In this document: one piece after another, positions 6,304 to 14,265 of the stretch
Numbering within the stretch: position 1 is the stretch's first letter
Layout of the letters: each line of letters opens with the position of its first letter
NCBI RefSeq assembly: GCF_016862795.1
Contig: NZ_BONQ01000018.1
Coordinates: forward strand, 1 to 64,000
Reading direction: 5' to 3'
Length of the DNA: 64,000 nt
Source of the DNA: Dactylosporangium siamense
Lineage (GTDB): Bacteria; Actinomycetota; Actinomycetes; Mycobacteriales; Micromonosporaceae
Notes under the pieces: generated by a model
The model's database searches: none
Told to the model about the DNA's origin: nothing
What the model saw: the letters and a program-made list of their open reading frames with translations, nothing else
Position numbers and translations under genes: made by a program

Positions 6304-8892
6304 TCATGCGTCGCCATGTCGCAACAGCGACCAGTCGCAGGGGGCGCCGCCGTCTGGGGGCGCAGTGCCGAAGTTGATGGTGAATCCGGTGGTGGCCTTG
6401 TTGGTGATCCACCAGGTGGTGTTCCAGCCGGGCGCGACGGTCACGGTGTAGTTGGTGTCGAACCGCAGGTAGGGCATGGCGATGGTGGCGGTACTGACGC
6501 CGCCGTCCTGGTAGAACTCGAAGCCGTCCACGTCGAACTTGTAGGTCAGGACGCGTTCGATGCGGTCGCGGGACGGTCCTGTGTAGACGTAGGTGGCGCC
6601 GATATCGTCACGCCACCAGGTGGCGCCCGGGACCAGTCCGCGTGGGTTGGCGCTGCCACGGGCGTTGTCCTCGGCGGCGTCGGTGAACCGCATCCCGTTG
6701 TAGGTGTCCCCGACTTTGAGCCCGTAGACGCCGACGGCGGTGGGGTCTGGGCGGGCACCTGCGGGGGCAAGGTCGACAGCGTTGCTGTTCACCACCGTGT
6801 GGTGGCAGTAGTCCTCCAGGGCGATGCCATGCCGCATCGCGACCCAGTCAGCAGGGGTGGCGAAAAATTCTCCGATTCCGGCGTAGATGTAGTTGCCGAT
6901 CAGGGTGTTGTAGGCGGCGGGGTGGCTGGCGCTGCCGGCGATGTTGATGCCGTCGTAGCCGCCCGCTGCCTGCGTCGAGTTGTAGTAGATCTTGTTGGAT
7001 GCGATGTAGTTGTATGAGCCGTACTCGACGATCTTGATGCCGTGCTGGGCGTGGCCTTCGATCTGGCAGCCGATGACCTGGTTGGTGGGTGCGCCGATGA
7101 GGATGCCGTTGGCCTGCTTGGAGCCCCAGATCGTGCAGTTGCGGAGGCTGTTGGAGCCGGCGATCAGGTAGACGCCCTCGTACTGAGTGGCGCCGATGTC
7201 ACCGAAATCGATGTGGTTGTCATCAGACCGGTCTGCGAAGAACACGCCGTACTTGCCGCACGCGTAGATGTACGGGCTGGTGAAGTGCAGCGTGGACGTG
7301 GTCATGTTGAACGCGTCCTCGCCGGACTGTCCGGTCAACGGCAGGCCCTGGATGACCAGCCCGGTGCCGCCGCAGTGCCGGATGGCGAGGTCGTAGAAGT
7401 TGGAGAACTGGACCGCCTCCAGCACCATGCCGTTGTTGCCGGTGAACCCGCTGTCGGCGCGGTAGACGGTGTTGTTGGTCTGGAGCACGTTGTTCATCGA
7501 CTCGGGCTGTCCGCCGTCGAAGAACGGGTTCATCGCGTCGCCGTCCAGGCCGATGCCCTGCCAGTGGATGTTGCGCCGAGGGGTGGGTTCACTCGGGTCG
7601 ACCTTGACCAGGCATTCCATGGTGGTGTTGGGCTTCTGCTTCAAGGTGACCGAACCCTCGGCGAGGTAGGCGCGGTCGGCGCGCAGCAGGATCGGTGTCT
7701 CGATGATGTAGGTGCCGCCGGGGAAGACGATCGCAGCGCCGGACGCTGACGCGGCGATGGCGCGGTTGATGGCCGCACCTGCGTCGGTGCGTCCGTTGGG
7801 GATGGCACCGTGGTCGGTGACGTTGACGCTGCTGTTGATGACTGGTGTGGGCGTGGTGGTGTCACCGCCGGTGCCGGGTGACGGCGTGGCGCTGGCGCTG
7901 CTGCCGCCGGTGGGCTTGAGTTCGAGGCTGGCGCTGTAGTGCCTGCCGAAGCTCTGTGTGACCCGGGCGACCGGAACGACGGTGCCGAACACGCTGATGG
8001 TGTCACCGGCGAGGAATCCGGTGCTGCGGAACAGACTGCCGCCGAGCCGGGAGCGGCCGAGCCGGAACGTGCGGCCGAGCCGGTCGGGGGTGACCGCGAC
8101 GCTCTGCTGTCCGCCCATCAGTCGGGTGTCGTCGGCGCGCACGGTGACGGTGCTCGGGGTGAACTTGCCGCGTGCGGTGGACTCGTAGTCCACGGCGTGT
8201 GCCCAGTCCTGCGCGTCGGCGATGGTGGGTGCGACGCTGCCGGGGTCGAGCACGGTGACGTTGCTGGCGCCGCCGGTCAGGTAGGACCGCATCCGTAGCG
8301 GCAGGGTGGTGGCTGCGCTGAACGCCCGTGCGAGGTCGAGTCTGGTGGCGGTGCCTGCGTCCTCGGCGGGCATGACGGTGTTGAGCAGCGCTACGTGCGC
8401 GGCGCTGACGGCGGTGGTGTCCACGGTGAACCAGCGGGTGAGCCTGGTCAGGGCGGTTTCCTCGGGCAGCGCGTCCCAGGACTCCACGGCGGACATCAGG
8501 GTGGCTTCGCGGCTGGCGAGTTTGTAGGTGGTCTGCTGCGTGAATCCGCCGGTGGGGTCGGCCTCCAGGCCGGTGGTGACGCCGGTGACCTTGCCGCCGA
8601 AGAGGATCACATGTTCGTAGGACACCTCGACCACGTCGCCGACGGCCAGGGTCAGGCCGGTGGGTGCGCCACGGGTGGACATCTGTGCTGTGCCGGTCGC
8701 GGGGTCCAGGCTCAGCTCACCGTTGTCACCGATCGTGTACCCGTCGGCGAGGGTGACCGCAGAGACCGGGATGACCTCACGGAGGTCCGTGGTGGCGCCG
8801 AGCCGGGTGCGGCCCAGGACGGCGGTCCAGCCGAGTCGGGCCGAGCCGCTGAGCCGTTCGAACCTGAGCAGGTCAGGGTTGTACCTGCTCAT
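6304..8892 (-). CDS. Tail protein with C-terminal beta-helix tail-spike domain
   Basis: An 862-residue protein. It starts at ATG 8892, overlapping the tape measure stop by ATGA. Residues 1 to about 370 resemble a siphovirus distal tail/hub protein (FERLSGSARLGWTAVLG..., repeated beta strands). A Ser/Thr/Pro/Gly linker follows (SASATPSPGTGGDTTTPTP), then from VNVTDHGAIPNGRTDAGAAI a classic pectate-lyase-like right-handed parallel beta-helix entry with repeating ...GNYIYAG... and ...NCTIWGSKQ... turns. Such domains are polysaccharide depolymerases or receptor-binding spikes. The C-terminal 120 residues form a separate beta-rich tip. Its target is probably a cell-wall or capsular glycan of an actinomycete (inference). 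Confidence 0.85.
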   Translation of the reverse strand: MSRYNPDLLRFERLSGSARLGWTAVLGRTRLGATTDLREVIPVSAVTLADGYTIGDNGELSLDPATGTAQMSTRGAPTGLTLAVGDVVEVSYEHVILFGGKVTGVTTGLEADPTGGFTQQTTYKLASREATLMSAVESWDALPEETALTRLTRWFTVDTTAVSAAHVALLNTVMPAEDAGTATRLDLARAFSAATTLPLRMRSYLTGGASNVTVLDPGSVAPTIADAQDWAHAVDYESTARGKFTPSTVTVRADDTRLMGGQQSVAVTPDRLGRTFRLGRSRLGGSLFRSTGFLAGDTISVFGTVVPVARVTQSFGRHYSASLELKPTGGSSASATPSPGTGGDTTTPTPVINSSVNVTDHGAIPNGRTDAGAAINRAIAASASGAAIVFPGGTYIIETPILLRADRAYLAEGSVTLKQKPNTTMECLVKVDPSEPTPRRNIHWQGIGLDGDAMNPFFDGGQPESMNNVLQTNNTVYRADSGFTGNNGMVLEAVQFSNFYDLAIRHCGGTGLVIQGLPLTGQSGEDAFNMTTSTLHFTSPYIYACGKYGVFFADRSDDNHIDFGDIGATQYEGVYLIAGSNSLRNCTIWGSKQANGILIGAPTNQVIGCQIEGHAQHGIKIVEYGSYNYIASNKIYYNSTQAAGGYDGINIAGSASHPAAYNTLIGNYIYAGIGEFFATPADWVAMRHGIALEDYCHHTVVNSNAVDLAPAGARPDPTAVGVYGLKVGDTYNGMRFTDAAEDNARGSANPRGLVPGATWWRDDIGATYVYTGPSRDRIERVLTYKFDVDGFEFYQDGGVSTATIAMPYLRFDTNYTVTVAPGWNTTWWITNKATTGFTINFGTAPPDGGAPCDWSLLRHGDA

Positions 8893-10751
8893 GCCGTGCC
8901 TGCCAGGAACTGGCGGCCGATCTGCTGCTGATACGCCTTGATCGCCTTGACCACCTGTCGGCCGACCTCGCCAGGGTCCGTGCTGGGCGGCACGCTGACG
9001 TTGATGTTGACCGTGCTGGCAGTGCCGGTGCCCGTGCCGGCGATGCCGAGGGTGCCGGTCGCGGTGGTGCGTAGGTCCACTGTGGGCATTGCGGACAGCC
9101 CGGCGATGTCGTTTGTGACCCCGGCGAGGGTGCGCCGCAGGGCGGGTGCCTGCGAGTCGATCCCGGAGACCAGGCCGCGCATGATGAGCTTGCCGCTGTC
9201 GTACAACAGGGTGCGGTCCCGCTGCGCCGGGCCTTTCCAGTCCGGGATCAGGTTCGTGAGCTGCGAGAGCTTGTCTTTGACCTTGTTGAACCCGTCGGAG
9301 ATGGCGTTGAGCAGCCCGTCGATGATCTTGCGTCCGGCGTCGACCAGCCATGATCCGGCGTTGGCGAAGATGGCGAAGACGCGGTCACGGAACTCGATCG
9401 CCTTGTTCGCGAGATTGACGATCGTCGACCACACGGCGGTGACGTTGGCGATCCCAGCCTGAATCCGGCCCTGCACGAACGCTACGGCGGCAGCGATCAC
9501 AGCCTGCACTGCGGACCAGACGGCCGAGGTCGCCGACTTCACCGCCGACCAGGCGGCGGCGACGGCGGCAACGCCAGCCTCGAACGGCTTGACGATGTAG
9601 TTCCGCCAGAGGTTCACGAAGAACGACGCGAAGGGGCCGCTGAAGAAATCGACCACGGCCATCGCGCCGGCCTTCAGCCCGGACCATAGAGCATTGACGA
9701 TGTTGCGGAACGCCTCGGAGTGCTGGTACGCGAGGACGATCACGGCGATCAGGGCGACGATCGCGATGACGACCAGGACGATCGGGTTCGCCGCCATCAC
9801 GAAGTTGAACGCAGCGGTGACAGCCGTCCATACGCGCTGGGCTGCGGAGACGATCACCATCGTGACCTCGTAGATCTTGATGGCGGCGTTGACGACCAGG
9901 ACGATCGCGGCCAGGGACGCGAGGACGGCGACCAGGGCAGTGACCGCACCCTTGTTCTCCTTGACGAACCCGACGAACGCGCCGAGCTTCCCGGCGACGG
10001 CGGCCATCACCGGCAGGAGTTGCGCGCCGAGTTCGGCGGTGACATTGGCGAGCTGCGCCTTGAGCGCGACCTGTTGGTTCTTGGCGGAGTCCGAGGTCCG
10101 GGCGAAGTCGCCCATTGCGTCCTTGGACTGCGCGAGGATCGCCTGAGACGCGGCAAGAGCCTTCTGCTGCGGGGTCAACGCCTCTTTGGTGGTCTTGATC
10201 AGGCCGAGCTTGAGCGCCTCGTTGCGCAGCGTCGCGTCATCGAGCAGGATGCCGTAGCGCCGGATCGGCTCTGCCTCACCACGCAGCGCGGCACCGATGG
10301 CCTCGACCGCCTCTTCGGGACTGCCGCCCTTGAACGACGCGAGGTCACCGGCCAGACCCACGAACTGATTCGAGAAGTTCGACAGGTCGGTGCCGGACAG
10401 CCCGGCAGCCTTTCCGATCGTGCCAAACGTCCCCGACGCGTCGAGAGCAGCCTGTTTGGACAGACCGAAGCTCTTGGCGGCACTGCTGGCGAAATCCTCG
10501 ACCGCCTTCGCGGCAGAGCCGAAGACCACCTGTGACGCGGAGATCGAGTCGCTCATCTCCGATGCGGCTTGACCTGCGGCGAACGCGCCTGCGCCGATCG
10601 CGCCCAGGGCGCCGAGGGCGGGGGCGGTCATGCTGCGGCTGGCGTTGGCGACGCGGGTGCCCATCGAGTCGGCGGCGTCGCCGGTGTCGCGCAGGCCACG
10701 TACGGCATCGCGGACGTTAGCGAGGATGCTGATCACGACGCTCGCGGCCAC
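8889..10751 (-). CDS. Tape measure protein
   Basis: A 620-residue tape measure protein of a long-tailed phage. The N-terminus is Ala-rich helix (ANVRDAVRGLRDTGDAADS), followed by a TP901-type tape measure domain (SQVVFGSAAKAVEDFASSAAKSFGLSK split over 75-100). Two strongly hydrophobic segments occupy about 265-300 and 315-350. Amphipathic helices (AGVAAVAAAWSAVKSATSAV) and a C-terminal domain follow. Start is GTG 10751, right after the chaperone stop. At the usual 0.15 nm per residue the tail would be about 90 nm. It sits exactly where expected, between the frameshifted chaperone and the tail-tip genes. Confidence 0.92.
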   Translation of the reverse strand: MAASVVISILANVRDAVRGLRDTGDAADSMGTRVANASRSMTAPALGALGAIGAGAFAAGQAASEMSDSISASQVVFGSAAKAVEDFASSAAKSFGLSKQAALDASGTFGTIGKAAGLSGTDLSNFSNQFVGLAGDLASFKGGSPEEAVEAIGAALRGEAEPIRRYGILLDDATLRNEALKLGLIKTTKEALTPQQKALAASQAILAQSKDAMGDFARTSDSAKNQQVALKAQLANVTAELGAQLLPVMAAVAGKLGAFVGFVKENKGAVTALVAVLASLAAIVLVVNAAIKIYEVTMVIVSAAQRVWTAVTAAFNFVMAANPIVLVVIAIVALIAVIVLAYQHSEAFRNIVNALWSGLKAGAMAVVDFFSGPFASFFVNLWRNYIVKPFEAGVAAVAAAWSAVKSATSAVWSAVQAVIAAAVAFVQGRIQAGIANVTAVWSTIVNLANKAIEFRDRVFAIFANAGSWLVDAGRKIIDGLLNAISDGFNKVKDKLSQLTNLIPDWKGPAQRDRTLLYDSGKLIMRGLVSGIDSQAPALRRTLAGVTNDIAGLSAMPTVDLRTTATGTLGIAGTGTGTASTVNINVSVPPSTDPGEVGRQVVKAIKAYQQQIGRQFLAGTA

Positions 10752-10754
10752 TTG

Positions 10755-11152
10755 TCACCGCCTCCGGTTGGCCTTGTTGATGGCATTGGTGAACTCGTCG
10801 CGCTGGGCGAGGGTGAGTCCGAAGTAGACCGACGGTGGGAAGCCGGTCGCGATGCACCACTCGGCGAGGTGCCGGTCAGCGGCTACTCGCCGCTGCCGTC
10901 TTTTCCCGCCGGGTCGTCCGGCTCGACGGACGGGGCGGCGAAGTAGCCGTTGAGATCGCGCATGGTGCGCTGCTCGACTTCCGCCCACGTGATGTCCGGG
11001 TTCGTGCGGTGTTCGTAGGCGTGCACGACACCGACCAGGGTGCGGATGGCGCCGAGGTTCTCCATGTCGCGCTTGTAGTGCTGCTCGATGCCGATGACCT
11101 CGAAGCCGGTCAACTCCTCGACGGCGTCCTTGAGTGGTAGGTCGATGCTCAC
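10755..11152 (-). CDS. Tail assembly chaperone, long -1 frameshift product (gpGT-like)
   Basis: This is the 132-residue product expected if ribosomes shift -1 at GGGAAAA (10907-10901). Residues 1-84 come from the short chaperone frame, and 85-132 from the overlapping frame (RRQRRVAADRHLAEW...GLTLAQRDEFTNAIN), which ends 3 bases before the tape measure start. Only the part of this second frame downstream of the slip site has sensible protein composition. The arrangement matches the lambda gpG/gpGT pair and most siphoviruses: the long form links the tape measure to the tail tube subunits during assembly. Confidence 0.85.
10883..11152 (-). CDS. Tail assembly chaperone, short form (gpG-like)
   Basis: An 89-residue protein starting at GTG 11152, which overlaps the stop of the gp10-like gene (GTGA). 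It is helical and acidic (DAVEELTGFEVIGIEQHYKRD...WAEVEQRTMRDLNGYF), with an Asp/Pro/Gly-rich C-terminus just where the slippery heptamer lies. Position before the tape measure gene and the overlapping second frame define it as the short tail chaperone. It acts only in virion assembly and is normally absent from mature particles. Confidence 0.85.
   Translation of the reverse strand: MSIDLPLKDAVEELTGFEVIGIEQHYKRDMENLGAIRTLVGVVHAYEHRTNPDITWAEVEQRTMRDLNGYFAAPSVEPDDPAGKDGSGE
10901..10907 (-). other. Programmed -1 frameshift heptamer GGGAAAA
   Basis: Read on the minus strand the site is G GGA AAA in the zero frame, a canonical X-XXY-YYZ slippery sequence. It lies eight codons before the short-form stop and leads into a second open frame that ends at the tape measure start. 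Confidence 0.85.
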
Positions 11153-11523
11153 GACAGCCCCCGCGCGGAGATGAGTCGGTTGATGGCCTGTTCCAGCCGG
11201 GTCGGCAGGGTCGGCTTCATGGCCTCATCGGCGCGTTGCATGAAACGGCTGGCCGCGACCCCTCGACGCGGCCAGCCGTAGTTGATGGGTGCGGCGTAGG
11301 GGACGCTGGCGCCGACTACGGCTTTGGTCTTGATCTGCCCGCCCTTGACCGACGCGGCGAGCCGGCCGGTGCGCCGTGGCGCGAACGACGCTGCGAGTCG
11401 TGCGGTGTCGTCGGCGATGTCGCCCATGACCCGGCTGAGGTCGTCGCCGTCGAGCCCCTCGGCGGTGGCGCGGAGGTCGCGCTGCAACTCCTGGAGGCCG
11501 GTGACCTTAACCTTGGTGACCAT
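11149..11523 (-). CDS. HK97 gp10-family neck / tail completion protein
   Basis: A 124-residue protein of the HK97 gp10 type, which joins head connector and tail. Visible marks: N-terminal GLQELQRDLRA helix, the DDTARLAASFAPRRTGRLAASVKG segment typical of the family (helix, then the APRRTGRL turn), and a following beta part VVGASVPYAAPINYGWPRRG with Y-A-x-x-x-x-x-G. I chose ATG 11523 rather than an upstream start that overlaps the tube gene. It lies between the tail tube and chaperone genes, and its stop overlaps the chaperone GTG. Confidence 0.85.
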   Translation of the reverse strand: MVTKVKVTGLQELQRDLRATAEGLDGDDLSRVMGDIADDTARLAASFAPRRTGRLAASVKGGQIKTKAVVGASVPYAAPINYGWPRRGVAASRFMQRADEAMKPTLPTRLEQAINRLISARGLS

Positions 11524-11525
11524 GC

Positions 11526-11945
11526 TCAGGCCGTGATCCGGGTCGGCTTGGCGAGGAACGTCCACTCCACGTCGGTGGTGAACCGGGCGGTAGTGGAGGC
11601 GTCGGCCTCGCCGCCCAGCAGGTCACCGTCAGGTTCGGTGATGGTGACCGCGCCGGTGAAATGCGGCAGGGTCGCGGACGCGGCGGCGTTGCCGTGCGGA
11701 CGGACGGTGACCGGCACGTCTTGACCTGCGTGGCTCCAGATCTGATCCCACAGGCTGCCGGTCTCGGTGTCCTGGACCATGGTCAGTTTCAGGGTGTAGG
11801 TCCGGCCTCCACCTGCGGCGGCGTCGGCGAAGCTGACGAAGTCCGAATCGGTCTCGGCGCTGGAGATGACGGCGCTGGACACCTCGGGCGTCACGTTGTC
11901 GCCGTCGATGCTCAGCGTGAGCTTGCGGGTTCCAAGGGCTGCCAT
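11526..11945 (-). CDS. Major tail (tube) protein
   Basis: A 139-residue all-beta protein starting at ATG 11945, with AAGGAA upstream. Alternating strands (LTLSIDGDNVTPEVSSAVI, TYTLKLTMVQD, VPVTVRPHG, FTGAVTITEPDGD, ARFTTDVEWTFLAKPTRIT) match the tail tube fold. The C-terminal VEWTF/P pattern is common in actinophage tail tubes. Position immediately upstream of the gp10-like, chaperone and tape measure genes supports it. It would form the stacked rings of the non-contractile tail; there is no sheath gene. Confidence 0.82.
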   Translation of the reverse strand: MAALGTRKLTLSIDGDNVTPEVSSAVISSAETDSDFVSFADAAAGGGRTYTLKLTMVQDTETGSLWDQIWSHAGQDVPVTVRPHGNAAASATLPHFTGAVTITEPDGDLLGGEADASTTARFTTDVEWTFLAKPTRITA

Positions 11946-11955
11946 TTTGCGTTCC

Positions 11956-12318
11956 TTACAGGCGGGTTGGCTTGGACAGATGCACGACGGTGCCGAGGTA
12001 TTCGGTGCCGGAGATCGTGACCAGGGACGGGCTGTCCACACCGGACAGCGACCAGTCGACGGTGTTGCTCAGTACGCCTTCGACCAGCTCTTCGAGGGCG
12101 TTGAGCGCGAGGGCCGGCGACGCCTTCCCGGCGAGGACCACCACGTCCAGCGCGACGGTGTACTCGGTGAAGTTCGGTCCCGCCGTCACGTGCACAGCGC
12201 TGGCGGGCGGGACGACCAGTAGGACCGGCGGGGTGATGCGGTCCGGCCAACCGTTGGCGACCGGCACGCCCAGCACGTCGAGGTCCTTGGCGAGCTGGTC
12301 CCGCAACGTCTTGATCAT
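11956..12318 (-). CDS. Tail terminator-like protein
   Basis: A 120-residue alpha/beta protein. It begins MIKTLRDQLAKDLDVLGVPV (residues 1-20) and continues with a proline-rich strand (RITPPVLLVVPPASAVHV), a strand pair YTVALDVVVLAGKA and a helix ALNALEELVEGVL. That is the usual pattern of tail terminator/completion proteins (gpU-like) encoded before the tube. The ATG overlaps the stop of the connector gene by four bases. The function is inferred mainly from synteny and fold pattern. Confidence 0.68.
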   Translation of the reverse strand: MIKTLRDQLAKDLDVLGVPVANGWPDRITPPVLLVVPPASAVHVTAGPNFTEYTVALDVVVLAGKASPALALNALEELVEGVLSNTVDWSLSGVDSPSLVTISGTEYLGTVVHLSKPTRL

Positions 12319-12647
12319 CCGACCCGGCCCAGCGAACGGTAGGGCTGGAGGAGCGGCTTGACCGAGGTCATCGGGTCGCGGGCGAGTCGGACCGGTTGCC
12401 CGTCCGGGGTCCACTGCGCGATCCCGGACGGGGCGTTGCGGCGGGCGTACAGCTCTGAGCAGAGCTGCTTTGTCGCCAGGGTCAGCACGGAGGAGGGGAC
12501 GGCCGGGATACGGGCACCGACGTAGGCGTTGATCAGGTCAACCGCAGTGTCGACCAGGTCAATGACCATGAAGCGGTTGGCATCTCGGAGATCGACGCCG
12601 ATGTAGTCGGCAACGTCCTCAGGTCGGACCTCCAGCACGTCCACCAT
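12315..12647 (-). CDS. Head-tail connector (gp6-like)
   Basis: A 110-residue helical protein just after the capsid gene. It carries a domain like HK97 gp6/SPP1 gp15: RPEDVADYIGVDLRDANR, then a helix FMVIDLVDTAVDLINAYVG and a long C-terminal helix LTLATKQLCSELYARRNAPSG. Connector proteins of this type form the ring below the portal. The 7-base gap from the capsid stop and ATGA overlap with the next gene show a tight operon. Confidence 0.8.
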   Translation of the reverse strand: MVDVLEVRPEDVADYIGVDLRDANRFMVIDLVDTAVDLINAYVGARIPAVPSSVLTLATKQLCSELYARRNAPSGIAQWTPDGQPVRLARDPMTSVKPLLQPYRSLGRVG

Positions 12648-12654
12648 GTCGACC

Positions 12655-14265
12655 TCAGGAGTGCGTCAGTCGCAGCACGTCGTCATCGCGGATGACGGCC
12701 TCAGCCGAATATTGAAAGAAGCCGATGAATACGCTTTTTACCTGAATTTCGAAGGTGAGCCTCTGCGGCGGCGAAGTCCACTGCCAGACCGATTCCGGCA
12801 CCATGAGGTAGCTCTGGTCGGAGCCGAGCGCCCACGCGGGCACGCCGACGGCGTTGCCGATCTGGACCGCGCCGAAGCTGGACGTTGCCGAACCGTCGGC
12901 GTTGGTCGGGTTGATCATCGGCAGTAGCGGCCGGTTGTCGGCGTCCTTGGCGTTGATCAGCGCCGTGTAGAGGTAGCCGTCCAGCGCGAGGCTGCGGTAC
13001 CGGTTGCCGCCCCGCTTGAACTGGAGGCCGATCAGGATGCCCTTGAGGTCATCGACCAGGACGGCGTTGGCGCCGGTGATGGGATGAGGGGTCAGGGTGA
13101 GTCCGTCGAGCAGGTCCGCGATACGCGCCTCAGCTGCCTCTGCCGATGCGGCAAGCATCTCCTGCCAGACGATCGCGTCGGCCTGAGGTGACCCGCCCTG
13201 GTCGATTAGCTCGCGGTTGATTTCTGCTTTGCCCGACAGCACGCCCGGCGTGATCGTCTGGCTCGTGACGTTCATCGACGCAAGCGACGGCTCGACGCCT
13301 TCGACGTGCGGGTTGACCAGGTTGGTTGCTGCGCCGAACTTCGGCAGCGTGAACGGCGTTGCGTCGCTGATCGTCCCGGTGCTGATCAGCCCGGCGAGCG
13401 GCCGGTTGTACCGCAGCGGCGGCACGTACAGGTCCGGGCGGTTCTGGGTCGGGTTGAGCGCGGCGGCGTTGGCGCGGGTGACGGCGAACGTCTCGCCGAC
13501 CGTGCCGATGAACGCGTTGATCCGCTGCGTCGCTTCACCGTCGCCACGCGTCGAGGCGATCGCGTCGGCGACGAATCCGAACCGGCCACCACGTCCGTCG
13601 AATCGGTACGGTGCCTCCTCTGCGACCTGCGTCGTGGCGGCGTTCGGGACGGGCTGCGGGACCGGACCATCCACAGTGGGCGGGGCTGCGGGTTTGAGGC
13701 CGGCAGCGATGGCCGCGCCCAAGGCGGCGGGGTCAAGGTTGAAGGTCACCGGAGCGACCGGGATGTCAGTGCAGTCCGGCATGACCGGGATTCCTTCCTG
13801 CGGGGTGGCGCTGAGCGCGACGGAGTCGATGCGGCTGCCCGAAAATGCAGGCAGGGGAGTGAGCGAAATTTCCTGGGCGGTCGCGGTGCTGACGTGGAGT
13901 TCCTCGCCGACCAGGCGGGCACCGCCCTCGGGCACATCGATGCCGACGGATAGGCCGACGACCCCGTCATGCGCGAGTTGGAGTGCCTCGTTACCTGCGG
14001 CGGTGCGGGATACGGCGAACTCGACCTCAAGACCTCGATCGGTCCACTCGCCGAGGGTCAGCAGTCCGACCGGGCGGGTTGCGTCGTGGTAGGCCAGCAG
14101 CGGAGTGCGGGTGCCGAACTTCACGGAGTCCTTGAGGAACCGCCAGACACGGCCGGCCTTGCTGGCGGTGGCACCCAACGGGATCGCCAGGCCACGGATG
14201 CGCCGTGCGGGAACGTCCGCGAACGTCTCACGGTGGTCCAGGTCGAAGACGAGCCGCTCGGTCAT
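12655..14265 (-). CDS. Fused prohead protease-major capsid protein
   Basis: A 536-residue protein with two activities in one chain. Residues 1 to about 150 are an HK97-type prohead protease: RGLAIPLG, catalytic His60 (LLAYHD), Ser106 (GLSVG) and a third conserved acid near Glu132 (QEISLTPLPAF). A Pro/Ala-rich linker of about 60-70 residues (AAGLKPAAPPTVDGPVPQPV) stands where the scaffold/delta domain would be. From about 240 on it is an HK97-fold major capsid protein (FVADAIASTRGDGEATQRI, LINPTNADGS, AEAVIRDDDVLRL). The protease would cut itself free during maturation. It overlaps the portal stop by ATGA. Confidence 0.88.
   Translation of the reverse strand: MTERLVFDLDHRETFADVPARRIRGLAIPLGATASKAGRVWRFLKDSVKFGTRTPLLAYHDATRPVGLLTLGEWTDRGLEVEFAVSRTAAGNEALQLAHDGVVGLSVGIDVPEGGARLVGEELHVSTATAQEISLTPLPAFSGSRIDSVALSATPQEGIPVMPDCTDIPVAPVTFNLDPAALGAAIAAGLKPAAPPTVDGPVPQPVPNAATTQVAEEAPYRFDGRGGRFGFVADAIASTRGDGEATQRINAFIGTVGETFAVTRANAAALNPTQNRPDLYVPPLRYNRPLAGLISTGTISDATPFTLPKFGAATNLVNPHVEGVEPSLASMNVTSQTITPGVLSGKAEINRELIDQGGSPQADAIVWQEMLAASAEAAEARIADLLDGLTLTPHPITGANAVLVDDLKGILIGLQFKRGGNRYRSLALDGYLYTALINAKDADNRPLLPMINPTNADGSATSSFGAVQIGNAVGVPAWALGSDQSYLMVPESVWQWTSPPQRLTFEIQVKSVFIGFFQYSAEAVIRDDDVLRLTHS

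Noticed and set aside
8893-9351. N-terminal extension of the tail spike frame up to 9351
   Set aside because: The extra 153 residues are His/Arg-rich shadow of the tape measure gene; ATG 8892 overlaps the tape measure stop as expected in a phage operon.
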